From assembly GCF_000420745.1 (NCBI RefSeq), contig NZ_ATVN01000013.1, forward strand, positions 40,847-104,846: 64,000 bases of DNA, in the 5' to 3' direction. Positions 43,678 to 53,106 of the stretch are shown piece by piece. The position numbers and the translations under genes are program-made. The notes under the pieces are model-generated. The model made no database searches. It worked only from the letters and a program-made list of their open reading frames with translations, and was not told the origin of the DNA. Each line of letters begins with the position of its first letter. The stretch's first letter is position 1. The DNA is from Pseudorhodobacter ferrugineus DSM 5888 (GTDB lineage Bacteria; Pseudomonadota; Alphaproteobacteria; Rhodobacterales; Rhodobacteraceae).

Positions 43678-44541
43678 TTAACCCACGGCGCTGGCGCGTG
43701 CCGCCAGTGCCGCACCTGCCGTTATGAGCACGGTCGCGATGGCCAAGGTTGCCGTAGGGTCTGAAATGCCAGCCGCGACAAGGATGAGGGTAGACAGCAG
43801 CGGGGCGGCATAGGATGCGACGCCCAAAAGCTGGATGTCACCCCGTTTCATTCCGATATCCCATGTGAAGAAGGCGGCACCAACGGGGCCGATCCCCAGC
43901 GCTGCGACTGAAGCCCAACCCAGAATGCCACTGGGCCACTGGGTGCGCTCAATCACGAGATGCGCGATCGCGGACAAGGCTGCGGTAGCAAGACAGTAGA
44001 TCGTAACACTTTCCGTTGGCACGGCGCCAAATCTGCGCGACAGGATGGAATAGCTGGACCAAGTTAGCGCGCATAGAAAGGCGAGGCCGAGGGCGGGGTA
44101 GGAGATTGCAGCGCTGCCGGATTTTGCGGTGAGGACAATAAGGGCCGCGCCGATGAGCGCAATGATCGCGCCCGCAATGTGGCCCTTGCGCAAATGTTCG
44201 CCCGGCAGGAGGCCGGAAAACAACACAATAAAGAGCGGCCACAGATAGGCGATAAGCCCCGTCGAGGCATTCGGCCCAAGCCGGAAGGCAGTAAAATAGA
44301 GCGCGTGATAGCCAAAAAGACCGAGTGTGCCAAAGACATAGGCCTGCCAAGGCACGGTTTTAAGGATGCCAAGCCCTGCGCGCCGCGCCGTCCAGACCAA
44401 CCCGATTGCACCACCGATGCCAAAGCACATCGCGCTGAGCAGGAAAGGCGGAACGGGGGATGAGCCGATGGTGAGTAAGGCCAAAAACGCCCACATCAGG
44501 ACGGCAGAAAAGCCGATGGTCGTGGCGCGGGTGCGGGACAT
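43678..44541 (-). CDS. DMT transporter, YddG (aromatic amino acid exporter)-like
   Basis: A 287-residue membrane protein with ten helices in two EamA repeats. The N-terminal LMWAFLALLTIGSSPVPPFLLSAMCF and YHALYFTAFRLGP segments resemble YddG-type exporters. Substrate assignment to aromatic amino acids is by similarity only. The start ATG at 44541 is preceded by a weak site. The dispersed motif at 44582-44601 and the phaB terminator lie upstream. Confidence 0.87.
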   Translation of the reverse strand: MSRTRATTIGFSAVLMWAFLALLTIGSSPVPPFLLSAMCFGIGGAIGLVWTARRAGLGILKTVPWQAYVFGTLGLFGYHALYFTAFRLGPNASTGLIAYLWPLFIVLFSGLLPGEHLRKGHIAGAIIALIGAALIVLTAKSGSAAISYPALGLAFLCALTWSSYSILSRRFGAVPTESVTIYCLATAALSAIAHLVIERTQWPSGILGWASVAALGIGPVGAAFFTWDIGMKRGDIQLLGVASYAAPLLSTLILVAAGISDPTATLAIATVLITAGAALAARASAVG

Positions 44542-44581
44542 GTGCTGGGGGCTTTCAGAGTGAGGCCAAGGCTGATCTTAG

Positions 44582-44601
44582 GTATTTTGGCCAAGATGAA
44601 A
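44582..44601 (+). repeat. Dispersed intergenic motif, copy 2
   Basis: GTATTTTGGCCAAGATGAAA, a near copy of the motif at 21981-22000. It lies between the YddG-like gene and the phaB terminator. Confidence 0.5.
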
Positions 44602-44611
44602 CCGCAATAAC

Positions 44612-44642
44612 AAAAGGGGCCAGCGGTTTGCCAGCCCCTTTT
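44612..44642 (-). terminator. phaAB terminator
   Basis: AAAAGGGGC (44612-44620) pairs with GCCCCTTTT (44634-44642), with a 13-nt loop. Read on the minus strand it ends in TTTTGTT, 18 nt after the phaB stop. Confidence 0.88.
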
Positions 44643-44660
44643 GAGTAGGTTTGATCGCGG

Positions 44661-45383
44661 TCAGACGAAAAACTGCGCGCCGTTCGCGCTGATGGTCGAA
44701 CCGTTGATAAAGCCCGCATCGTCGGAAACGAGGAAGACCACGCAGCGCGCGATTTCCTCAGGCTCGCCCAGACGGCCTGCGGGGATGCCTGCGATGATGG
44801 AGTCGCGCACCTTTTCCGGCACTGCCATGACCATTTCGGTCGCAATATAGCCGGGGCAGATGGCGTTGGCGGTGATGCCGGCGCGCGCGCCTTCTTGGGC
44901 CAGGCTTTTCACGATGCCCAGATCACCTGCTTTGGTTGCGGCATAGTTCACTTGGGCGAACTGACCTTTTTGACCATTGATCGACGAAATCACCACAACC
45001 CGGCCGAATTTGCGCTCACGCATGCCCGGCCAGATGGGGTGAACCGTATTGAACACTCCGGTCAGGTTGGTGTCGATAACCTGATGCCACTGTTCGGGCG
45101 TCATTTTGTGGAAGGGTGCATCGCGGGTGATGCCTGCGTTGGCGACCACGATGTCGATCGGACCAAGATCGGCCTCGACCTGCGCGATACCGGCCTTGGA
45201 CGCGTCATAATCAGCGACGTTCCATTTGTAGGTTTTGATCCCCGTCTCGGCGGTGAATTTGGCGGCGGCGTCATCATTACCCGCATAGTTGGCGGCGACG
45301 GTATAGCCTGCACTTTTCAAGGCAGTGGCGATGGCCGCGCCAATACCGCGCGACCCCCCGGTGACAAGGGCGACTTTAGACAT
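44661..45383 (-). CDS. phaB: Acetoacetyl-CoA reductase
   Basis: Reduces acetoacetyl-CoA to (R)-3-hydroxybutyryl-CoA with NADPH, the second step of polyhydroxybutyrate synthesis. It is a 240-residue short-chain dehydrogenase. The cofactor loop TGGSRGIG is at 8-15 and NNAG-type ANAG at 81-84. The catalytic set is Ser134, Tyr147, Lys151 (YAATK). GGAGGAG lies just before the ATG at 45383. It follows phaA in the same direction with a 93-nt gap that holds a strong hairpin. Confidence 0.96.
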   Translation of the reverse strand: MSKVALVTGGSRGIGAAIATALKSAGYTVAANYAGNDDAAAKFTAETGIKTYKWNVADYDASKAGIAQVEADLGPIDIVVANAGITRDAPFHKMTPEQWHQVIDTNLTGVFNTVHPIWPGMRERKFGRVVVISSINGQKGQFAQVNYAATKAGDLGIVKSLAQEGARAGITANAICPGYIATEMVMAVPEKVRDSIIAGIPAGRLGEPEEIARCVVFLVSDDAGFINGSTISANGAQFFV

Positions 45384-45430
45384 AATATCTCCTCCACGAG
45401 ATTGCTTTGAAATAGTGTTAGCGATAATCG

Positions 45431-45461
45431 AATGCGGACGCAACATTGTTGCGCCCGCATT
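45431..45461 (-). other. Intercistronic hairpin between phaA and phaB
   Basis: AATGCGGACGCAAC (45431-45444) and GTTGCGCCCGCATT (45448-45461) form a 14-bp stem with one A-C mismatch and a 3-nt loop. On the transcribed minus strand no T-run follows, so it is more likely an mRNA processing or stability element, or a partial attenuator, than a full terminator. Confidence 0.7.
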
Positions 45462-45476
45462 TTTCAACCAAAAGCG

Positions 45477-46652
45477 TTATGGACGTTCAAGGCACATGGC
45501 CACGCCCATGCCGCCACCAATACACAGGGTCGCAAGGCCCTTTTTCGCGCTGCGACGCTTCATTTCAAACAGGAGGGTGTTGAGGATACGCGCGCCAGAC
45601 GCACCGATCGGGTGGCCGATGGCAATCGCGCCGCCGTTCACGTTGACCACATCGGGGTTCCACCCCATGTCTTTGTTCACAGCGCAGGCTTGGGCGGCAA
45701 AGGCCTCATTCGCTTCGACCAGATCAAGGTCGGCGGCGTTCCAGCCAGCTTTGGTCAGCGCTTTGCGGCTGGCGTGGATTGGGCCCACACCCATGATTGC
45801 GGGATCGAGACCCGCGGTGGCATAAGACGCGATACGGGCGAGCGGGGTCAGGCCGCGTTTTGCAGCCTCCGCCTCGGTCATCAGCAAAACGGCGGCGGCG
45901 CCATCGTTCAGGCCCGAGGCGTTCGCAGCGGTGACTGTGCCGTCTTTGGTGAAAGCGGGGCGCAGTTTTTGCATTGATTCGAGCGTGGCACCGTGGCGGA
46001 TATATTCATCCGCATCGACAATGATGTCGCCCTTACGGGTTTTGATGGTGAAGGCGACGATTTCATCGGCAAAACGTCCGGCCTTTTGCGCGGCTTCTGC
46101 CTTGTTTTGGCTGGCCACGGCAAAGGCATCCTGCATTTCACGGCTGATTTGCCATTTTTCAGCAACGTTTTCGGCGGTTTGGCCCATGTGATAACCGTTG
46201 AACGCATCCCAAAGACCGTCTTTGATCATGCTGTCGATCATCTTCATGTCGCCCATTTTGGTGCCAGACCGCAGATGTGCCACATGCGGCGACATCGACA
46301 TGTTTTCCTGACCACCCGCGATAAGGATCGAGGCATCGCCGAGTTGCACATGCTGTGCGCCCAAGGCAACGGCGCGCAGGCCCGAGCCGCAGACCTGATT
46401 CAGCGACCAAGCCGAACCTTCTTGCGGCAATCCTGCCAGAATATGCGCTTGGCGCGCAGGGTTTTGGCCTTGGCCAGCCGTCAGAACCTGACCCAGAATG
46501 GTTTCTTCAACTTCGGCCTTATCAACGCCTGCGCGGGCGATCACTTCGGAAATAACAGCCGCGCCCATTTCATGTGCGGGTGTATTTGCAAATGCGCCGT
46601 TAAAGCTGCCTACAGCAGTCCGCGCTGCTGAAACGATTACCACATTGGTCAT
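45477..46652 (-). CDS. phaA: Acetyl-CoA C-acetyltransferase (beta-ketothiolase)
   Basis: Condenses two acetyl-CoA to acetoacetyl-CoA, the first step of PHB synthesis. It is 391 residues, normal for biosynthetic thiolases. The acyl-accepting Cys88 is in [10 protein letters not shown], His347 in [10 protein letters not shown], and the base Cys377 in [14 protein letters not shown] precedes the ATG at 46652. A small hairpin (CGGCA-GTTT-TGCCG at 46675-46688) lies in its leader. The polymerase phaC and phasins are not in the window. Confidence 0.97.
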   Translation of the reverse strand: MTNVVIVSAARTAVGSFNGAFANTPAHEMGAAVISEVIARAGVDKAEVEETILGQVLTAGQGQNPARQAHILAGLPQEGSAWSLNQVCGSGLRAVALGAQHVQLGDASILIAGGQENMSMSPHVAHLRSGTKMGDMKMIDSMIKDGLWDAFNGYHMGQTAENVAEKWQISREMQDAFAVASQNKAEAAQKAGRFADEIVAFTIKTRKGDIIVDADEYIRHGATLESMQKLRPAFTKDGTVTAANASGLNDGAAAVLLMTEAEAAKRGLTPLARIASYATAGLDPAIMGVGPIHASRKALTKAGWNAADLDLVEANEAFAAQACAVNKDMGWNPDVVNVNGGAIAIGHPIGASGARILNTLLFEMKRRSAKKGLATLCIGGGMGVAMCLERP

Positions 46653-46801
46653 GCTAGGTTCCTTCCCCCATTGTCGGCAGTTTTGCCGGAATACGACAAC
46701 AGTTTCCTGCGCCGCCCTGCAGCATGGCTAAGGCCAGCAGGATCAAAAAGCAAGGTTTTCACACCAGCTTGCAGAGGTAAGAGTGACGCATGGGAAGCGG
46801 G

Positions 46802-47632
46802 TTAGGCGGTTTTGTCCGAGCGGGCATTTCCCCAATCGGGGCGCACAGTTGGCGCCCCAAACAAATAGCCTTGCATACAACCGATTCCGGCCGCTTGCAG
46901 CCATTCGGCGTCGGCCACCTCTTCAACCGATTCTGCGACCGTGAGCATGTCAAAATGATGTCCGATCGACATAAGGGCACGGGTTAACGCCTGGTTATCG
47001 CAGTCGGCATGGATGTTGCGGATGAACTGCCCGTCAATCTTGATCACGTCAAAAAAGAAATCGCGGAAATAACGAAAGGCGGTATTGCCTGCACCAAAAT
47101 CATCAAGGGCAAAGGACACGCCTTGCGATTGCAGATCATCCATAAAGGCGATGACCAATTCCGGCACCAGCATCGCCGAGCTTTCGGTGATTTCCAAAAT
47201 CAGCCGTTCGCCGATGGTTTTATCGGCAGACAGGCCTTTGCGCAGAACTTTCATCCAGCGCGGATACCCGACCGACCGCGCCGACATATTGATGGACAGG
47301 CGTACATGTGGAAAACGGGCAAGCGCGGTCAACCCGATTTCCAGCGCGACGCAATCGATTTGGCGGCCCAGCTCATCCGCCTCGACCGCGTCGATGAAAT
47401 CACGGGCGGGAATAACGCGGCCCGTGGGGTCGATGACGCGCATCAACCCTTCGTAAAAGGCGATGCGCGACGGGTCAGAGCCCACAACAACAGGCTGAAA
47501 AGCAAGGCGCATCCGTTTTTCCTGGATCGCTTGGCGCACCATCGACATGGTTTCACGATCACGGGCCGCAATTACAGCAGCCAGCGGACTTTCATCGCCT
47601 GGCCGTCGGTCTATGCGATTGATAAATGCCAT
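46802..47632 (-). CDS. EAL-domain protein, cyclic-di-GMP phosphodiesterase
   Basis: A 276-residue stand-alone EAL protein with no GGDEF or sensor domain. The active-site set looks complete: Glu61 in YEGLMR (EGL variant of EAL), Asn115, Glu147, Asp177-Asp178 in DDFGAG, Lys198, Glu234 and Gln254. It should therefore hydrolyse c-di-GMP to pGpG. Residues 1-35 could be a short regulatory tail. It lies upstream of phaA on the same strand, but a 149-nt gap makes co-transcription uncertain. Confidence 0.9.
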   Translation of the reverse strand: MAFINRIDRRPGDESPLAAVIAARDRETMSMVRQAIQEKRMRLAFQPVVVGSDPSRIAFYEGLMRVIDPTGRVIPARDFIDAVEADELGRQIDCVALEIGLTALARFPHVRLSINMSARSVGYPRWMKVLRKGLSADKTIGERLILEITESSAMLVPELVIAFMDDLQSQGVSFALDDFGAGNTAFRYFRDFFFDVIKIDGQFIRNIHADCDNQALTRALMSIGHHFDMLTVAESVEEVADAEWLQAAGIGCMQGYLFGAPTVRPDWGNARSDKTA

Positions 47633-47767
47633 GCTGTGCCCCCGCAGATGATAGGGAATCCCCCTGAATTGTTCAGCTACTGTGACCCAACCAGCGTAAA
47701 GGGCTGGTAAAAATTCACGGATTGTTCCAATTTTAGGGACTTATTGCCCCTGATCAGAAAGCGCCCC

Positions 47768-48349
47768 ATGACGACATGCACTTGGCCTGGCACCGATCCG
47801 ATGTATCTTGCCTATCACGACACGGAATGGGGCGTGCCGGAATGGGACAGCCGTGCGCTGTGGGAAAAGCTGATCTTGGACGGGTTTCAGGCGGGGCTGT
47901 CGTGGATTACTATATTGAGAAAACGTGATGCGTTTCGGGATGCGTTTGAGGGGTTCCATCCCGAAGTCATCGCCAAATGGGGCGAGGAGGACGTGCAGCG
48001 CTTGCTGGCCAATGCCGGCATTGTGCGGCATCGCGGCAAGATTGAAGGCACCATAAAATCCGCCCGCGCCTATTTGAAGATTGAGGCCGATGTCGGGTTT
48101 TCCAACTGGCTTTGGGCCTATGTGAATGGCGCCCCGCTGCAAAGCAATTTCGTAACAATGGCCGAGGTTCCGGGATTTACCCCGCTCTCGACACAAATCT
48201 CAAAAGATCTGAAAAAGGCAGGCTTTACCTTTTGCGGGCCAACGATTGTTTATGCCTTCATGCAGGCCACGGGCATGGTGAACGACCATATGATCGGCTG
48301 CCCCTGCCACGCGAAACTGGCGGGATCAGGGAGCGGTAAGGGCATCTAG
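47768..48349 (+). CDS. tag: DNA-3-methyladenine glycosylase I
   Basis: Removes 3-methyladenine from alkylated DNA. It is a 193-residue protein. Zinc ligands are Cys4, His17, His174 and Cys178, the same pattern as E. coli Tag. YHDTEWGVP at 16-24 and the DGFQAGLSW helix-hairpin segment at 38-46 are diagnostic; position 38 is Asp rather than the Glu of E. coli. The ATG at 47768 is chosen over a TTG at 47744 because Cys4 is conserved near the N-terminus. Its 3' end overlaps the TlpA-like gene by 24 nt. Confidence 0.95.
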   Translation: MTTCTWPGTDPMYLAYHDTEWGVPEWDSRALWEKLILDGFQAGLSWITILRKRDAFRDAFEGFHPEVIAKWGEEDVQRLLANAGIVRHRGKIEGTIKSARAYLKIEADVGFSNWLWAYVNGAPLQSNFVTMAEVPGFTPLSTQISKDLKKAGFTFCGPTIVYAFMQATGMVNDHMIGCPCHAKLAGSGSGKGI

Positions 48350-48880
48350 CATCGCGCGGGCATCGGCGCTGTCCCATTCCGCATCGCCAATCAGGCGCGC
48401 GACTTCGCGGCCCTCTGGGTCCAATATCACGGTCAACGGCAGGCCAATAATCTCCATCTGACGCGCCAAGGCCGATTTCGGATCAAGCAAAACGGGCAGG
48501 TTTTGCACGCCGATTTCTTCAAAAAACCGCGCCACGGCGGCGGGCGGGTTGCGGCCTGTGGCCACCGTCACAACGGTCACGCCGGTATCGGCAACAGCAG
48601 CGGCCAAACGGTCAAGGCTGGGCATTTCCTTGCGGCATGGTGCGCACCATGTGGCCCAAAAGTTCAGCACGACCCATTGGCCCTGCCATTCGGCCAAATT
48701 GCGATCTGCGCCTGCCATATCGGCCAAAACCTCGGGCGGTAAATCCTTGGCCTGTTCGTGAAACACCAGCTTGCGCATATCGCCTGCAAGGGCGGATTGG
48801 GCCGCCGCAACATCGGCCTGCACGGGATTTGCACCAAGCGCACAGGCGGTATAAAGGACAGCTAGGATATTCCGCAACAT
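48326..48880 (-). CDS. TlpA-family periplasmic thioredoxin
   Basis: A 184-residue disulfide reductase-like protein. A signal peptide or anchor covers 1-22. The thioredoxin fold has [12 protein letters not shown] with Cys79 and Cys82, and a cis-Pro in GLPLTVI near 150. It probably supplies electrons in the periplasm, for example for cytochrome c or cupredoxin maturation. AAGGAG lies 8 nt before the ATG. It diverges from argH by 24 nt, so promoters overlap. Confidence 0.92.
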   Translation of the reverse strand: MLRNILAVLYTACALGANPVQADVAAAQSALAGDMRKLVFHEQAKDLPPEVLADMAGADRNLAEWQGQWVVLNFWATWCAPCRKEMPSLDRLAAAVADTGVTVVTVATGRNPPAAVARFFEEIGVQNLPVLLDPKSALARQMEIIGLPLTVILDPEGREVARLIGDAEWDSADARAMLDALTAP

Positions 48881-48904
48881 TTCATTCTCCTTAAGGGGCA
48901 ACCC

Positions 48905-50308
48905 ATGACCGACACGACCAAATCCGCAACTGCAAACGCCATGTGGGGCGGCCGCTTTGAAGGCGGACCCGACGCGATCATGCAGGCGATCAACGCCTCT
49001 ATCGGGTTTGACCGCCGTTTGGCCGCGCAAGATATTGCAGGGTCGCGCGCCCATGCGGCGATGTTGGCCGCACAGGGTATTCTGACCCATAAAGATGCCG
49101 AAGCGATCCGTGAAGGGCTTCTCACGGTGTTGTCAGAAATTGAGGGCGGAAAGTTCCCGTTTCGGGTGGAATTGGAAGATATCCACATGAATGTGGAGGC
49201 ACGGCTAAAGGAAATTATCGGCGAGCCTGCGGGACGGTTACACACAGGGCGGTCGCGCAATGACCAAGTCGCGGTGGATTTCCGGCTGTGGGTGCGTGAC
49301 CAATGCGATGCGGCGATTACGGGGCTAGAGGCGTTGATGAAGGCGTTTCTGGCACAGGCCGAGGCGGGGGCCGATTGGGTGATGCCCGGTTTTACCCATT
49401 TGCAAACCGCGCAGCCCGTAACGTGGGGCCACCATATGCTGGCCTATGTGGAAATGTTTGCGCGCGATCGGTCGCGGTTTATCGATGCGCGGGCGCGGAT
49501 GAATGAATGTCCGTTGGGGGCGGCGGCGCTGGCAGGCACGTCTTTCCCGATTGATCGCCACGCCACCGCTGCGGCTTTGGGTTTTGATCGGCCCACGGCC
49601 AACAGCCTTGATTCGGTGTCCGACCGCGATTTCGCGTTGGAATTTTTATCGGCCAGCAGCATTTGCGCGATGCACCTGTCGCGCTTTGCAGAAGAGTTGG
49701 TGATTTGGTCATCCGCCCAGTTCCGCTTTGTCCGTTTGTCGGACAAATGGACCACGGGCAGTTCCATCATGCCGCAAAAGAAAAACCCCGATGCAGCGGA
49801 ATTGTTGCGGTCCAAGTTGGGGCGGATTTTGGGGGCCACGGTGGCGCTGTTTACCGTGATGAAGGGATTGGCGCTGACCTATTCCAAGGACATGCAGGAA
49901 GATAAGGAACAAACCTTTGATGCCGCTGACAGCCTTATGCTGGGCCTTGCCGCGATGACGGGGATGGTTGGCGATATGACCGCGCTGCGCGACAATCTGA
50001 AACTGGCAGCGGCCAGCGGGTTTTCGACGGCAACCGATCTTGCCGATTGGTTGGTGCGCGAATTGAACCTGCCGTTCCGCGATGCCCACCATGTGACGGG
50101 CACGCTGGTCGCGATGGCCGAAAAGGCCGGGATTGACCTGCCAGAGCTGACGCTGGCACAGATGCAAACGGTGCATGCGGGTATTCGGGCCGATGTTTTT
50201 GATGTGTTGGGTGTGGAAAATTCGGTGCGCAGCCGTATGTCCTATGGTGGTACGGCACCTACCCAAGTGCGCGCGCAGATTGCCCGTTGGAAAGATGTGT
50301 TGAAATGA
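48905..50308 (+). CDS. argH: Argininosuccinate lyase
   Basis: Last step of arginine synthesis: splits argininosuccinate into arginine and fumarate. It is 467 residues. The N-terminal [11 protein letters not shown], the [13 protein letters not shown] stretch near 110 and the superfamily signature [12 protein letters not shown] near 285 are all intact; the signature Ser is the catalytic base. It is followed by two mini-lipoproteins, DUF2834, an aldolase and lysA in the same direction, with an ATGA overlap to the first. Confidence 0.97.
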   Translation: MTDTTKSATANAMWGGRFEGGPDAIMQAINASIGFDRRLAAQDIAGSRAHAAMLAAQGILTHKDAEAIREGLLTVLSEIEGGKFPFRVELEDIHMNVEARLKEIIGEPAGRLHTGRSRNDQVAVDFRLWVRDQCDAAITGLEALMKAFLAQAEAGADWVMPGFTHLQTAQPVTWGHHMLAYVEMFARDRSRFIDARARMNECPLGAAALAGTSFPIDRHATAAALGFDRPTANSLDSVSDRDFALEFLSASSICAMHLSRFAEELVIWSSAQFRFVRLSDKWTTGSSIMPQKKNPDAAELLRSKLGRILGATVALFTVMKGLALTYSKDMQEDKEQTFDAADSLMLGLAAMTGMVGDMTALRDNLKLAAASGFSTATDLADWLVRELNLPFRDAHHVTGTLVAMAEKAGIDLPELTLAQMQTVHAGIRADVFDVLGVENSVRSRMSYGGTAPTQVRAQIARWKDVLK

Positions 50309-50457
50309 AACTGGTCTTTGCCGTGATGGTAGTCGGGCTTGGGGCGTGTTCCGCGCCACGTTTGAACGCCAATATCGGTATTGGTGCCGGTGGCGTGACG
50401 GTTACCCCTGCGGTCACCGCACGGGTTGGCGGCGCCAATATTTCGGTCAGCCCATAA
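50305..50457 (+). CDS. Mini-lipoprotein downstream of argH
   Basis: A 50-residue protein: signal with VVGLGAC lipobox (Cys at about 15), leaving a mature peptide of about 36 residues rich in Gly and Val ([19 protein letters not shown]). It overlaps argH by ATGA, so it is translationally coupled. Small lipoproteins at this position are common in the family from memory; function unknown. Confidence 0.8.
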   Translation: MKLVFAVMVVGLGACSAPRLNANIGIGAGGVTVTPAVTARVGGANISVSP

Positions 50458-50471
50458 CAAAAGGAAGCCCT

Positions 50472-50597
50472 ATGCGCGCACTATATCTTCTAGCCACACT
50501 CGCCACACTTGCTGCTTGCGGGGCAGATGGCCCTCCATCAGCCCCCGGCCTTTCGGTTTCGGGCGATGCCCGCGTTGGCGTGGCGGTGACAAACTGA
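50472..50597 (+). CDS. Second mini-lipoprotein
   Basis: A 41-residue protein with a signal ending LATLAAC (Cys16), leaving about 26 mature residues (SAPGLSVSGDARVGVAV). It shares an ARVG-containing tail pattern with the preceding lipoprotein, suggesting a diverged duplicate. AAGGAAG precedes the ATG at 50472. Its stop overlaps the next start by one base (TGATG). Confidence 0.72.
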   Translation: MRALYLLATLATLAACGADGPPSAPGLSVSGDARVGVAVTN

Positions 50598-50914
50598 TGT
50601 CACCATTGCGCATGGCTTATCTGGTGCTAGCCGTTTGGGGGGCTGTGCATCCGATGTATTGGTTCGTGACCTATATGGCGGAAACAGGCACGGGGTTAAG
50701 CGGGTTGATTGACGCGTGGTATGTAAACGCATCCACCACGGGCCTGACATGGGATCTGACGATTGCGGCCCTTGCGCTGACCCTGTGGATTATCGCAGAG
50801 ACACGCGTGCGGAAAAACTGGTCGGCGCTGATCGCCATTCCGGCCACGTTTTGCATCGGGGTGTCCTGCGGCCTTCCGCTTTATTTGTTCTTGCGCACGC
50901 GGCCTGTCACCTGA
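50597..50914 (+). CDS. DUF2834 membrane protein
   Basis: A 105-residue membrane protein with three helices (about 5-27, 45-65, 75-97). The VHPMYWFVTYM and WDLTIAALALTLWIIAE segments are typical of DUF2834. Function unknown. It overlaps the stop of the second lipoprotein by one base, so the small genes after argH form one translationally linked string. Confidence 0.85.
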   Translation: MSPLRMAYLVLAVWGAVHPMYWFVTYMAETGTGLSGLIDAWYVNASTTGLTWDLTIAALALTLWIIAETRVRKNWSALIAIPATFCIGVSCGLPLYLFLRTRPVT

Positions 50915-50985
50915 ACTTGTGGTAGTTTCCCCTTGGCAAACGCCTGTCCGCAGGCCACGCTGGATGCTATCCATAAGGGAAAGCC

Positions 50986-51741
50986 ATGAACACGATGACC
51001 CACAGCCCGAACATGACATTTGAGGCCGAACGCGTAGACATGGCCGCCGCCTTTCGCTGGACTGCGCGGCTAAACATGCACGAAGCGGTGGCGAACCACT
51101 TTTCGCTGGCCGTGTCGCATGATGGCAAGGATTTCCTGATCAACCCAAATCAGCGGCACTTTTCCTTGATCAAGGCCAGTGATTTGCTGTTGCTGAACGC
51201 CGATGACCCCGAGGCGCTGAACCGCCCCGATGCGCCGGACCCGACCGCATGGGGCCTGCACGGGTCGATCCACCGCCATGTGCCGCATGCCCGCTGTGTG
51301 ATGCATGTCCATTCGATATTTTCCACCGTTCTGGCCAGCTTGGCCGACAGCCGCCTGCCTGCGATTGACCAAAACACCGCGATGTTTTTCAACCGCGTGG
51401 TGGTCGACGAAGGCTATGCCGGTTTGGCGTTTGAGGATGAAGGCACGCGCTGCGCCGCGATGCTGCAAGACCCAAAGCATAAGGTGATGGTGATGGGCAA
51501 TCACGGCGTTTTGGTGCTGGGCAGTTCGGTCGCCGATGCGTTCAACCGATTGTATTATTTCGAACGCTCCGCTGAAACCTATATCCGCGCGTTGCAAACG
51601 GGGCAGAAACTGCGGTTTTTGTCGGATACGGTTGCCGAAGGCGTGGCCGATGCGATGGACCATTACGATGGCCAAGCCGACCGTTTCATGTCCGACATCA
51701 AGACCCTGCTGGACAAATCCGAACCCGATTTCCGCAACTGA
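50986..51741 (+). CDS. Class II aldolase/adducin-family protein
   Basis: A 251-residue protein with the class II aldolase fold. Zinc ligands are likely His107 and His109 in VMHVHS together with a later His in NHGVLVLG near 176. The N-terminal RLNMHEAVANHFSLAV is the substrate loop. Typical reactions are retro-aldol cleavage of sugar phosphates or epimerisation; some members act on sulfur-salvage intermediates. The substrate is not identifiable. It lies 71 nt after DUF2834. Confidence 0.88.
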   Translation: MNTMTHSPNMTFEAERVDMAAAFRWTARLNMHEAVANHFSLAVSHDGKDFLINPNQRHFSLIKASDLLLLNADDPEALNRPDAPDPTAWGLHGSIHRHVPHARCVMHVHSIFSTVLASLADSRLPAIDQNTAMFFNRVVVDEGYAGLAFEDEGTRCAAMLQDPKHKVMVMGNHGVLVLGSSVADAFNRLYYFERSAETYIRALQTGQKLRFLSDTVAEGVADAMDHYDGQADRFMSDIKTLLDKSEPDFRN

Positions 51742-51814
51742 CCTTCCGGTGCTTGGCTGTGCCTGCGATACCATGTAAACGCTTGGCCAAGCAGGTTGCA
51801 CCACGGGGGCGAGT

Positions 51815-53080
51815 TTGGACCATTTTCTGTATAAAGACGGCGTATTGCATGCCGAAGACGTGGCGATTGCCGACATTGCAGCGCAAGTTGGCACGCCGTT
51901 TTACTGCTATTCCAGCGCCACCCTTACCCGCCATTACCAACTGTTCACCGAGGCACTGTCTCCCCTGCCGCATCTGGTGTGTTTTGCGATCAAATCCCTG
52001 TCCAACGTGGCCGTGCTGAAACTGCTGGGCGATTTGGGTGCGGGGATGGATGTGGTATCGGCTGGCGAATATATGCGGGCGCGGGCGGCAGGTGTGCCGG
52101 GTGATCGAATCGTGTTTTCCGGCGTGGGCAAAACCCGCGCGGAAATGCGGCTGGCTCTGACTGGCGGCATCCGGCAGTTCAACGTCGAATCAGAACCCGA
52201 AATGCGCGCGTTGTCCGAGGTGGCGCAGGGCTTGGGGCTGGTGGCACCCATCACCATTCGGGTGAATCCCGATGTGGATGCCAAAACCCATGAGAAAATC
52301 TCAACCGGGAAAAAGGGCGATAAATTCGGCATCCCGATTTCGCGTGCCCGCGAAGTCTATGCCGAGGCGGCCCGCCTTCCCGGCCTGAAAATTGTTGGTA
52401 TCGACGTGCATATCGGCAGCCAATTGACCGCGCTGGAACCGTTCGAGACGGCGTATCTGAAGGTCGCCGACCTGACCCGCGCCTTGCGCGCCGATGGGCA
52501 TACGATTGAACGGCTCGACCTTGGGGGCGGTTTGGGGATTCCCTATGCCCGTGACAACAACGCGCCGCCCTTGCCAATGGACTATGGCGCACTGATCAAG
52601 CGCACCGTGGGCGATTTGGGCTGCGAAATTGAAATTGAACCCGGCCGCCTGATTTCCGGCAATGCGGGGATTTTGGTGTCCGAAGTGATCTATGTGAAAA
52701 ACGGTGAAGACCGCGATTTCCTGATTATTGACGCCGCGATGAATGACCTGATCCGCCCTGCGATGTACGGATCGCACCATGACATCATTCCGGTGGTTGA
52801 GGCGGCGGCGGCGGCGGAGCAAACCCCTTATGACATCGTAGGCCCGATTTGCGAATCTGGTGACACCTTTGCCAAATCGCGCAACCTGCCGAAATTGACC
52901 GAAGGCGCGCTGGTCGCGTTCCGCTCGGCGGGCGCGTATGGCGCGGTGATGTCGTCTGAATACAACTCTCGCCCGCTGATCCCCGAAGTTTTGGTGAAAG
53001 ATGATCACTTTGCGGTCATCCGCGCACGTCCAACGTTTGACGAAATGCTTTCTCGGGATACCATCCCCGAATGGCTGTGA
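51815..53080 (+). CDS. lysA: Diaminopimelate decarboxylase
   Basis: Last step of lysine synthesis: decarboxylates meso-diaminopimelate with PLP. It is 421 residues. The PLP Lys is in FAIKSLSNV near 60. HIGSQ near 194, the Gly-rich LDLGGGLGIPY phosphate loop near 229-239, and EPGRLISGNAG and GPICESGDTF further on are standard. The start is TTG at 51815, preceded by GGGGGCGAG. It is in the conserved order argH...lysA-TIGR02302. Confidence 0.96.
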   Translation: MDHFLYKDGVLHAEDVAIADIAAQVGTPFYCYSSATLTRHYQLFTEALSPLPHLVCFAIKSLSNVAVLKLLGDLGAGMDVVSAGEYMRARAAGVPGDRIVFSGVGKTRAEMRLALTGGIRQFNVESEPEMRALSEVAQGLGLVAPITIRVNPDVDAKTHEKISTGKKGDKFGIPISRAREVYAEAARLPGLKIVGIDVHIGSQLTALEPFETAYLKVADLTRALRADGHTIERLDLGGGLGIPYARDNNAPPLPMDYGALIKRTVGDLGCEIEIEPGRLISGNAGILVSEVIYVKNGEDRDFLIIDAAMNDLIRPAMYGSHHDIIPVVEAAAAAEQTPYDIVGPICESGDTFAKSRNLPKLTEGALVAFRSAGAYGAVMSSEYNSRPLIPEVLVKDDHFAVIRARPTFDEMLSRDTIPEWL

Positions 53081-53106
53081 TGGAATGCGGCCAAAAGGCA
53101 GGGTAA

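Noticed and set aside
46671..46760. PhaR operator before phaA
   Set aside because: The region has a small hairpin and some TGC-rich sequence, but no clear CTGC-N3-GCAG type palindrome.
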